Of a stretch of 64,000 nucleotides of DNA, positions 12,579 through 24,500 are shown in pieces (position 1 is the first letter of the stretch; the number at the start of each line of letters is the position of its first letter). This DNA comes from Phoronis australis. Its lineage: Eukaryota; Phoronida; Phoronidae. The notes below the pieces were generated by a model. That model did no database searches. It was not told the origin of the DNA and saw only the letters and a list, made by a program, of their open reading frames with translations. A program made the position numbers and the translations under genes. Location: NCBI GenBank assembly GCA_002633005.1, contig NMRA01000152.1:550833-614832 (forward strand), in the 5' to 3' direction.

Positions 12579-14489
12579 CACGTGACTTTGACTAGGTTTT
12601 AGCTAGGTCCTAGCGTAGGTCCTAGCGTCTACTGAACGCACGCCAGGTTTAAATCCGCCTATGGTAAAAACGTACATAGGACTTACTAATAAACAAAACA
12701 GGTAAAATGTAATTTGGAAGAAGATAAATAAAGATTGTAATAATCCAGCAATATGGGACAAACAACGCTGTTCTTTTGTACCAGGACGACAGGAAATGAA
12801 AACAGCACATTGGTTAGCTACTACAAATACAGCTTCATATTGAGAGCACAATGGCAAAGATTTTCTAATTCAGAACACAAAAAGGCAGAACAGCCCAAAA
12901 AGTGCACTTGTAGAGGAAATAGGTCATGATTGACCTTGAGAATGACCTCTGTTCCATTTCCACAAAACCAAACCACATGTAAGGGAACCTGGTTGCAGCT
13001 ATTCAAAGAGCAAATAGTTTTCAAACAGCATTTATTTTTACTTGATAAAATATTACAAAATTGCATTACAAATACAAAGAGATACATACACACATACATC
13101 GGTCAGAACCAAGGATGCGCAAACCATTGATGCTTTCTGAATTTAAAGACCGACTAAATTGGCTTCATTCATAGCCATTTTGCACCTCTCTCTCATTATC
13201 ATCCTTAAACAGAGAATGGAGACAAACTGTAACCCCGAATGGACTGGCAACAGTGAATTTCTAATGTCTTATGCCTACTGACAAGTAAACCCCTTTATGT
13301 ATTATGTATACACAATCTGCAGCAAATACCATTACAAAAACTTGACGATTATACTCTGTTCACATCATAGTAACTATACTATCAACAGTATGCCAATGTG
13401 TGTATTCACCGTGAAGAATACGAGGGCTGAAATCTTGGAGACATAAAACAAGTAAAAGTGAAACTCGACATTCCATTGCACAGTGTTGGACATTACAGCG
13501 CAATGAAAGCAATAGTCCGCATTTTCAAAATGGTCAATTTTCACGAGATCTGATTTAGGTCTATCGTTCGTCAATAAGAGGCGTAGAGTCACCCCTTGGG
13601 TATCCGGAATCGTGTCGGCTCTCCCGTTCTCGTTTCTTTGCCCACTGTTCTGCCATTTTGGCCCAGTCTTGACTTGTTGATGGCTTACTAGAGGGCGTTG
13701 TCTGTCGTGGAGATGCACGACTTGACCTATGTGTTGGTGTCTGACCACTCCTGTAACAGACAATGCAAGTTTTGTGATGAAATAGTCCCTACCTGTTGGC
13801 CAAGTTATAAGGAATAATTTTGTAGAGATTTTAGTCAATTAAGACATTGGTTACAATGAATTGCTAATGAGAATTCCAACGGTATGACAATGTGTTCAGT
13901 TACGCCACATAACTATACAACAGTAAAACAAAATTACTGCAGGTGGTCTGGTACACATTGTACCGGATATGTGCAGGCCGTTCAGGTGGACCCATTGCAC
14001 TGATCACCTAGAACTATTTTTATGCTTTAGTTAAAACCGAGCTGAGGAGCTAGAGACTTGACTCAAGGGTTTAGCAGTGTGCTCTAATGGGAATTGAACC
14101 TCAAAACCTCGAGTAAGGGAAGCAAACATGTATCCCATTAGGCCACACTGTCTCCTCCTCTACTATAAAACAGTAGGTCACTTTATGTTTTAAATCAAAG
14201 CAAAACTAACTGAACTTAGAAAAGATGATGAAGAGACTTGCCAAGACTCAAAACAATCCACTGAAAATGAAATTTCTGCCATTTGTCTTGCTAACAAAAA
14301 TTAGCACTAAGGCAAATACTCCAATATGAAGTGAATACTTCCAACACTAGAATCGCTAGAAAATCCCGGGAACCTCATTTCAACCAACCGAACAAGAATC
14401 TTCAGAATACGCAAAAATAATTCAGGAAGAAAACTGGCGTGCGTTCAGTAGACGCTAGGACCTAGCTAAAATCTAGTCAAAGTCACGTG
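12579..14489. repeat. Inverted-repeat pair bracketing SPT6 exon 36
   Basis: Arms 12579-12646 and 14434-14489. Each runs from CACGTGACTTTGACTAG to ACTGAACGCACGCCAG in opposite orientation, with one mismatch over 56 bp. The left arm has an extra 12-bp TAGGTCCTAGCG duplication. They enclose 1.8 kb with the terminal SPT6 exon. Confidence 0.9.
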
Positions 14490-15577
14490 TTCGCATTTAA
14501 AATACACGGCAATATCTCACGTAATCTCGCGAAGTCTTGCTTTTTAGTGAGGTCCAGCGTTACTGAACGGGAGGCAGTTTTCAACAGGATGTTCATACCT
14601 GGGTGTACTTCGATGGCTGGAGCCATGGTGCTTGGGAGTAGATCCGTGGCTTCTCTGGGGGGTTGATCCGGGAGCCGTTCTCTGAGGTGTAGCCCCAGGC
14701 CACTGTTGCTGAGGCTGCTTTGGGGTCTGCTGGTACTGCGGTGTGGCCACTGGGTGTGAAGGGGCAGGCATGCCTCGGCTACGCCCACTGGTTTGATAGG
14801 AAGGCGTGGTTAACATGGGAGTAGTCATGATCGGAGTTTGCTGCAAGATTAAATGACAAACAACGTCAAAGGCATAGTAAAGCAAATCCAACAAGAATAT
14901 CACAAGCTTCTGAAGTCTGAAACAAAAACAAAAACGGGACGTCTCATAATACCCTAACTTCATGATTTCAAAAGCACTTTCTATGATAAGACTGGTAACT
15001 TATTGTGCTATAGCAGTGTTCAGTACACTTTACACTGATAAATGCTTAGAACAAATAACAAGCAAATCTGAACACAGGTGTTTTTTCTGCTGTAAAGTTG
15101 ATATAGAGGCTGACTCAAAAAAACAGAAGGAACAACATAATTTTTCCTATTTCGGCACCAGTTTTCATTTCAGCATGGACTATTGTGAAGAAAAAAAATG
15201 AGCAATTTGCAATGGTTTCTCTACAAGAGTGCTTTTCTTTCTGACAGCGCAAATTGTCTTGTTTGCGAATACTATTGGTAATGAGGAAACTGGGGGCCCC
15301 ACGCTTACATTGTACTCGTAGCCTGCGGCGAACCCTCCCGGAAAGTTCTTGCTGGTCTGATACGCCTGGGGTGTCTCGCTGGGAGTGCCGGCCATGGGCG
15401 TGGCCCGAGGTGTGGCCCGGGGTGTAGCCCGAGGCGTGGAACCAATAAGGGCACTGTAGCCCCCGAGTCCTGCTGCTCGACGCAATGTGTCTGCGTCCAC
15501 ATTCCGTAGGTTGATGCTGGGAGACGGTCCCATACCTGCAGGGGTCCTCGTGGCACTGCCTGGGGTGGCTGACATTC
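13561..15577 (-). CDS. SUPT6H: SPT6 exons 34-36: Thr-Pro-rich C-terminal tail
   Basis: Residues 1494-1726. Disordered and rich in Thr, Pro, Ser and Gln, with repeated TP sites such as a triple TPRA run in exon 34 and ATPQ/STPQ/STPK repeats in exon 35. Vertebrate SPT6 has a similar TP-rich tail whose sites are candidate kinase targets. The gene ends in [16 protein letters not shown], then [10 protein letters not shown] and a TAG at 13561-13563. The downstream UTR limit and poly(A) site cannot be fixed; TTTATT on the plus strand near 13032 is one candidate signal. Confidence 0.95.
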
Positions 15578-18500
15578 CTGGGTAAACAAATAATAGTACC
15601 ATTGATATTTCTACTATTGCAAAATACTTTGAAGTGATGGGTAAACAAATAATAGTACCAAAATGAATGATATGTCAACTATTTTAACAATGCTTTTTTA
15701 AGTGATGCAAAATTTGCATGGAAATTTAGTTGATGAAATACATTTAACAATGAATTCCTATTGCACTGCCTTCAGGAAATAAATAAGAATTTACAAAGTG
15801 CAACAATAAAGTATATAACCACTGCCTTCAAAATGGCAAAGTGCTGGATTTGGACCAGGTGAGGATTGAATACTGTCATTAAAGGTAATAAGCCCATACC
15901 CAACTTTTGACTTAGGCAGCTGGTCTTATCTTGATGCTTATTTAAAAAATGATTTCCAGACTAAAGAAGAACTACCAGGTCCTTATGACGTCATATCGTG
16001 CTCTTAAAATTGCTACTCACAGCGGTTTATCAAAAACATATTTCGTTAGCTTTGTCATTCCTTAAAAAAAGTATGACAAGAAAATTTTCTGGAAGCTCCG
16101 ATTAGAAATGCTGACTTCAATTACCGCAGCACGGACTACACGTGGACAAGAAAATTTTCTGGCAAGCTCAAACTAGAAATGTTGACTTCAAATACCCCAA
16201 TACACGCTACACGTGAGGTTAAAAAATTTAAAGAGCCAAACATTACTTGGGTGACTGACCCTAACTATCGTGGCTTTTCTCTCACTCACACCCACCTGGC
16301 ACAGGGTCCCTGAAGTGTTCCTTGAACCATTTGACGACACCGTTGAGTGTGGGGAACACCTGTCCGCGGTATTTAATGCCATCTGGTGTCACCGTGCAGA
16401 ACTCGTGAATGGGTCGTGCACGGGGCAGATAAGAGAGCATAAACTTGCCCGGCAGTTCCTCTGATGTGGTAAAGTAATACGGGATTCTGCAATACATTCA
16501 CTCTTCATTACTAAGAAAGATTGTAACTGCATTTGGGATGGTTACTTCAACTATGCCAATTTTTCATCACTGTAGTATGCAATTTGATAAAAATTTGAAA
16601 TACCAGACAAATTTCAAAATAGACATTATTACCATGGTTTGAATTGTAAATTTGTTATAAAAAATGAAATTTTGACAACTTGAATGAATGTAGCTAGCCT
16701 TTGGCAAAAGGAAAAGATACTATTTTATGCAAAATTACTGAAAACTTCGTAAATATAATCACCATCACACACAGCGCCATCTGTGGCACTCAACATCAAC
16801 ATGAGCTCTAACACGAAGCACGCTTACAGTGACCATTGCACCTCAGTACAACACTGGGGACCACTCCCATGCACCATATTGCTAACATGTTCCCAAGTAT
16901 CTAAAGCCAAGTTCAGAGTTAAATACTTGTTAGTGATATGAATACTGAATGTTCCTCATATTCTTGATGTCTATAGAAAACAACTTGAGAATCAGATCTT
17001 TTGAGAAATAGCAAAGGTTGAAGCACTGAGAAAAAAGCAGTGGCTTACTTCGATGGAAACCTTTTCTTCTCGGCGATAAGCACTTTGTCCATTGTTTCCC
17101 GTTTCCGCGTTTCAGGCTTGAAGTATTTGTAATTTAGTATGTCACGTGCAAACGCTGCCATAGGGTTGATGTGGCGAGCGATGATTTCATCCAGATCTTC
17201 AAATTCCTGTAACAAGACAGTCTCGGGCTTCAGCAAACACAGCAACAAAAATCCACTACTAGATGAAACGAAACCAAAGACAAGGGCGATAAAGTTGGCA
17301 GGAGACAGGGGCAGAGTTGTAATTTAGTTCATGCGCTGCTGCCGTTTAAAGAGACTATGACTGTGGATTCAAGAATGTAGTAATTTATGCTGGAAAAATA
17401 TACACGTCACAGACAATGCTTGAAGAAATCAACAAAAAGTTTGAAACAATAATGCGCATTAGCTTCCAGTACGTACATTATCTACTCATCTGTTCTCATC
17501 TCATGTTGACTCACTATAACACAATATCACCCAATTTGGACAAAAATTGGGCGGATGCATCCTTCTGCTGCATCTGTGGCAGATTGTCACCCACCTTTAC
17601 AGTTCAACATGTTATATAACTTTCGTAATTACTGATATCTGTAGTAGTTTAGCTTGTCATAATATATATGAACTTTTATCTCACCTACAAGTGTTGTTTC
17701 ACTGTAAACTAACTTCGGTATCGCTTCGCAGTTAGCGCATGTAAAAATAATTACCATAATTGCCCTTTCTTCAATTTTCAAAGAATTTTATCACAGCTGT
17801 GAATGTCCACATTTTTTCATTGTAGCTAAAGCTCTACATTAAAGAAAAGGTAGAAAGTAAAATTTCACTCGTTCGCCACATTGTGTCCTAAATTGGTGAG
17901 ATTTCTCTGTTAATCTTCGCCCATAATGTCCACCATACCTCCTTCTGTATCCACAATGTCTTGCCAATGCTGAAGTCATTCTGTTTATCTTCCTCCTTGA
18001 CATCAATATGCTGGCAGACTCCCTCATCGACCTTCCACGTCACAGTCAGATGATCAGCACCCTGAAGGATAAAAACAGAAATAATACTAGGTATGGTAAC
18101 GCAGTGATAAGGATTGTGGTAAAAAACCTCATAATTATTTTTCAGAAATAGTTACATGGAATGCAAGACCAAATTTCTGTCTAAAGTCTTCAGTCACTTT
18201 TCTTGAAACAGTCAGGTATTTTGAACACAATAGGACAAGTTGAAGGCACTGTAAGTAGTCTCGTTTGGAGGTCGAGTACTTTATCAACCAATACTACCAA
18301 AAGATAGCTGCATCCAATGGTGCTGACTGGTCTCACCTTACTACTAGGGCGAATGATGACGTCTCCCTGATCATACTCGGCCATTAACTTTTCGCACTCG
18401 GCAAAACTGATGTTGTGGAAAGACGGATGTGCAATGACACGCTTGATGTAGGCTGTAAAGATAAGATCACGTGTTGAGACGTAAACCCGAAAATGTTTAA

Positions 18501-21500
18501 GAGGTCCCATTGTACAGTCACTATACCATTTTGTAGTCACTGACCATTAATTGAAAGGCTGCCACCTTTTCATAATATAACATTCTGCATACAGTCAATA
18601 CAAGGATTAGATAAGATGACTGACATAAGAAATCCTCGTCCAACAACTTCGTAACTAATGGAGCACTGGCGTAGAAACATATAACACGAACATCATAACT
18701 GCTGTTCAACCTGGGATTTTTTCACCAAATCTTGAACAGTAATTGTCAGATTAAGCATAATTCTGTAGAATCATATTCCAGTTGCCAATGGTACCCCAAC
18801 GCTGCAAAGGACACAGCTTAAAGATGCTATGTCCCATTAAATTGTGAATATGCACATGAAGTACTAGACAGTTCCGGTGACCCGGAAACCATCCGAGAAC
18901 CAGTTATCATTACAATCTCACAAAAGTCTTTCTTTGCGAGACTATTTTTATGTAAATGAGTATGGTAATACGTTATTGTTACCCCAATAAAACAAGGCAG
19001 TCTTAACGATTTGGTAATATGTGGACTTACTAGAGATTTCTATGTGTTCACACTTGTTTCAAGTGTATTAGTTGCGGTGTTTTCTTACTAATTGTTTTTT
19101 CCTGATTGTATTTGTACACAAACTTCTCCAGGAAGTCACAAGGTGGCACTTGCTACAAATTTAAATATTCACAACTCAATAAGACAAACACTGAATACTC
19201 ATACTTTGTCTGGCCTTTTGTTTCTTTTTATCTTCTTCTTTCTTGACGTCATTTTCATCGGCCTCTTCATCATAGTGAGAGTCACGAGGAGGTCTATAGG
19301 AATAAATACCAACCTGATTACTGACAGAAATCTAATAATCTGCACATGAAGACAAGAAACTTTTTGCTTTGCTCATTATCTGTCAAGTTTAAAGAATCTA
19401 CAATTCCATCACCAAAACGATATACCATTTGTAAAGAAGACTGCCATTGGTGACAAAAAGAGAACAAGAGTAAGACATTAATTATCATCGTAAACACTTT
19501 TAAGCCTGATCTGCATGCCATCTGTGGCCACATCATGTGACCTAATGAACATAAGTCTAAAAAGATCTGTGCCCCGACCAGGACTTGCACCTTGGACCTT
19601 CTGCTAACTGTGCAGATGCTATAGTCCGCTGAGCCATCAGGACCACTGGTCAAACACAGAAATAAGCCAGATGTAGTAGTGGGCATCCCGCCCTTGCATG
19701 GGGGGCGCAGCACTGAAATAAGTGGTAGGCTATAGCCCCCCAGCCCCCTAAGGTGCACTGCCCATGCCTGAAACTCTTGAGTGTATATGGATATGTAAAT
19801 CTTAAAGCGGCATGGCAATATGAAACTACAGGAAGATATTGAAGTAAAATGATGGGTGAGGAAGGTATCCTAGGGAGCCATCCGAGTAGTAAAAAATAAT
19901 ACAAAAAATATTTGACAAAAAAACACGCCTGAAAAATAAACATTTGATTAGATTATTAATAATGCACAAATATGATATTTTAAGACAAGCACCTTGTGTA
20001 CATAATATCATACAATTTTTATACATTTTTGTTGAATACAAGGTCAATGACCTATAGTTCCATCACATACCTCCAGTTGTTATCTTTGTCTAGCAGGTCT
20101 GAGGAACGACACGTTAATTCGACCTGCAACCTGTCGATGTCAATCCTTGTGATACGTGCATGAATAGTCATACCCTCCTAAAGTATAAATGGAATAAACT
20201 GACTTGAAATTTAGCTTTCACCGTCATTTTGGACAACACAAGCAAGTTAATAGCATGACATTCTTGACATCCTAATACAAACTATGTTTGTTTACAGGCC
20301 AAAGCATGAAAAAGCAAAATTTTCTTGTTGTATTTATACCCAAACTCCAAGCAAACTCTAATCACTGCACAGAACTTTTACTGTTACACACAGTGACACC
20401 TATTGCCGACAATGTAATGCATATAAGAAAGTTACATGAAACCATGCTCAATAAAGATCCCCTACCTTGACCCTCTCCCCAGGATCTACTACGTGCTTGT
20501 CACTGATCATCTTGGTGGCAATAAATGCGCTCACGCCATTGTCCAGTCGTGCGCGGACGCCCACGGCCGAGCCAGGGCAACTGCCAGCGTCAAAGTGACT
20601 CCACACCTGAGAAAAAGAAAAATCTCTGCATAGTGACCTATACTGATTGAGTTTGAGTCAAATCGTGCTGAGAAAGCACCATTTGGGCTAGCTTTGTGCA
20701 TTAATTTGAAACTAAATGAGAATTGGTCCGATAACAATCCTTGTCAGATTCTACATCTGTTACCAACAAAAGCATCGAATTCATCAGTGACTCAAGAAAA
20801 CGCTTCAGAGTTTATTGGGTTGCTTAAAACTGTGAATAAGGCTCATGTACACATTGCCTGTAACTTGAGTAAATAACAGAAAGAGTCCTTCCATAGTAAG
20901 GATTATTATGAAACTGAATTTATGAGAGTAAATGGTGTAATTCGATGTTCATACAACAGCATTGCTAAAGAGGGCAAAATGCAGCTTTAAATATCTTCCT
21001 GGCACAACTCAGAGACACTGTCAAGCAGAGTTCTTCTGATCCACTGACCTCTGTTGGCAAAACTGAGTGCGAGGCTTGAAGCATGATGAATTTAAACAAC
21101 ACCCTTACCTCACTGAGCTCAGGGAAGTCACTCTTCCTGCAGAACGGACACTGCCAAAGACCAGTCTCATCGTTACGGACAGGATTAGCCTGATCCAGCT
21201 GGTCCCTCTGGGGCTTCTTGTGAGCTATGCCCACCACACGAGACATGACTAGCTTACCTGACCAGAAAATGAATGTCATTCATATATGTATATCTTGAAC
21301 CAGAAAGGAAATATAGATCACAAACATTTTAAGTCTACTCTGCACGCCACCTGTTGGCCACATCATGTGACCTAACGAACATAAGTCTAAAAAGATTTCT
21401 CCCCCGAGCCAAGATTCAAATTCGGGACCTTCTGCTAATCTTCCTTCTGCACGGTTAGCTGAATTTCTACGCCTCACCGCAAAAAACATTTATATACACA

Positions 21501-24500
21501 ATGGAAATCAAGAATAAGATGCCCACCACTAAGCCTGATTGGATTTCTGTGTTTGACCAGTGGTACCGATCGCTCAGTGGCTAGAGCATCTGCATGGTTA
21601 GCAGAAGGTCCTGGGTTCGAGTTCCGGTCGGGGTAGAAATCTTTTCCGACTTATGCTCATTAGGTCACGTGATGTGACAGGTAGCTTGCAGACAAAACTT
21701 AAAATGTTTGTGAAATGTATCTACTGAGTAACAAAAACTCATCAGGTTTAGATGTCTAACTTATAAGTGCACAGTTTTAAAACATTCAATAATTTTTTCT
21801 GTTTTCAAAACCATCGTGTTTCAATCAATGACTTAACATATAAATGTGGAACCTTGTTACTGTAATTTTTATAAATTTAAAGTCAAAATTACAAAAAGAG
21901 AATACAAATGTAAGTAAAGTGTGTACCTATGTAGAACGTCTGCGGTGTCTCCTTGGTCAACATGTTGAACTTTTCCTCATTTGTCGGTGACCTATACGGT
22001 GACCTCATGTCCTTGTAGCGGTGATTCAGTTCAGCACGAATATCATACAGGGTGATATGCTTGTTACCATAACCCTGGAAGACACAAGCACTAAATCTGA
22101 GTAATAATTACAGTAAATCTGTACACTATACGTTACACTTGATTTTATTTCCGACACCTATTTCAAACGATCTTTTAAGATCACAAAACACAATGTATAT
22201 TATGAAGACACTATACTCTTTCTTTCCATTTCTTAATGTATCTCCCACCACAGTCCCCCCCCCTTGTAATCCAACAGTTTCTCGTGCCCTATATCCATCA
22301 TTCTGACTCAGCTAGACAAAGCACTCTTTACTTTCTCTAAGGAGGCTCCACCCCCTCTTCCCTTCTCACCACAATACCGGTCACCTCAAGTCTTCAGCAA
22401 ATGCGTCCAGTTAATTATCAGTCTCTCTTAACTCCCCGGGGGGGTTCCTCCTTCTCCCATCTCACCCTGTANCTCCTCCAATACCTGTCGTTCCAGCTCC
22501 TCAGCGAATGCATCCAAGTCAAGATCCCTTAGCCTCTCGGGACTCTCCAAGATCTCTTCCAGCGCCCCCGCAGGGTTGGCATCCTCCGCAGTGTCATCAT
22601 ACTCCAGCGCATCAACGGCCATCTTACGCGCCCAGTCGTATGTTTCTGGATGGACACGTGAACCGTCCAACACTTCCACATAAGCATCAGTGCTGGAAGA
22701 CAGACAGAAGTATCAAGAAACACCATCAACGTAGGTTATGGGGGTAAAAAACAAAGAAAAATGGAAAGGGGCAGGATGGATACATGTTGTGAGCAGCATA
22801 ATAACAAAAACATCACTTATATTGATCCCATAACAAAATTACCTTCAGGGATGGAGACTCTTGATATGAATACCTCCCATTCATTAAGACAATGTTCAAA
22901 AAGCCTTACAATGCACTCAGCTACACTTAAGTAAAGTATGACCGAAGACGATGTGATCAAGCGACTGAGAACATTGGCATTACAGTAAAGGCGTGATCTT
23001 ATTAGAGCAGATTTTTATGAGGTAAAATAATCTCATACTAGACAAAAACAGGAGCAATTAAAGAGAAATGAAAATACGATAACACAAATACAGCAGTGAT
23101 GCTCATCAAAGAAACTAATTATGTTAGTATAACATGTAAGAACGCTTGTTAGAAATATTTTACCTGTCTAACTCGAAGTACTCGCTACAAAAATTAGATG
23201 TGGGCCAGAGTACTAACTCCAGCTCAAGAGACTGAGACACAGATAGACATTGCACATTAGTTAGAAATTAAGCCGGCAAAAAAGAAAAAGCTGAAATGTT
23301 TCCATTCAATCGGAATGTTTCTCACATAATGATTTTCCTAAAATAAGTGAAATTTTACAGCAAAAATCACGTTAATGTGATGCTTCATCATAGTTTCCAA
23401 CCCAAAAAAATAAGTAAACAATCACTTATAAGCAAAATGTGCTCATATCTGGATCCATTAATTTTCTTAATTGACACTTAGGGTTCTAAGTGATAAACGC
23501 GCACTGGGCAACAAAAAAGCGACATTAATAAATTAACATTTCAGTTTCTTGATACATACGAGTCTCCGATGGAATTTGTGTCGATCTTGATGAAACCAGC
23601 GCAGTTGACGAACACCTTTGGCCCCATATTACACACCATGACCAGCTGTGACCTGTTCTCTAGCCGCCCATTATTCTGTTTCAATGTCTGTGAGAACAAG
23701 AAGGTGTCGCCTTATACTGAATCACTTAAACACAATGGGCAAAAGAAATCATTGCTTGGCCTAAGCAATGACAAGTCATTGCTTGGCCTAAGCAATGACA
23801 AGTCATTGCTTGGCCTAAGCAATGACAAGTCATTGCTTGGCCTAAGCAATGACAAGCCATTGCTTGGCCTAAGCAACACCATGGTGTTAAACTAGGCCCG
23901 TTTCTTGAAAAGATATTTTCTGAAGTTATTATCAGGAAATGAGCTTTCATCCGACAGAGCTTGCACCATGAAAACTCGGCAAAAGACTCCAGGCAGCAAA
24001 TCATTCAATGAATAATAATAATAGTCATAGTAATAATGTTAATAGAAATAACATTTTACTTTTGAGCACTAAATCCAATTCTTCATAGCCAAACATTCGT
24101 TTTCACCAACAACTCAAAAGAAGTAAGGACATGGTTATTAAAAATGCCATAACATCAAACCAAGCTCAGGAGTCCAACAGCTTAAAAATTCAGCAACACA
24201 TTTCTGATCAATAAAATCAATAAAACTATAGTCCAAATATTTGGGACTTATTTCTTCTGAGGATTTAAAGTGGAATTTGCAGTCTAATTTACTAATCTCA
24301 GTGGTTGCTTGGCCAAATAAGTAAGAAAGACAACATAATATCGAGATGATGTGAATATGAAGTAGCTTGACAGTTGCCAAATGTTTTTAAGGTTGAATTT
24401 TGTGGTGAAAATGATCCGTCGTAAGTCACTGAACCATGTCCAGTAAGTATCCTGACGTGGTGCTAGGGAATAACACTGCATGATGCGGGCTATGTGAGCC

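Larger units (their letters stand above)
9831..13560. other. Intergenic region between TMEM120 and SPT6
   Basis: Contains the likely TMEM120 promoter side (9831-10400, locally GC-rich with CGCCGGCGGCGC near 10236), the possible plus-strand exon at 10759, a 68-bp tandem duplication and one arm of an inverted repeat. The 13.0-13.5 kb end probably holds SPT6 3' UTR. No other gene recognised. Confidence 0.6.

Noticed and set aside
21555-21640. Functional tRNA gene
   Set aside because: A and B boxes are present, but the acceptor and anticodon stems do not pair well and the sequence continues into a shared tail, so it is a SINE.
23749-23879. CRISPR-like array
   Set aside because: Units are contiguous without unique spacers, and the sequence is a eukaryotic intron.
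23569-24004. Frames with repeated LGLSNDKSL or CLGQAMTCH
   Set aside because: Generated by the 27-bp minisatellite, whose length is a multiple of three; only the exon 23 part is coding, and on the minus strand.
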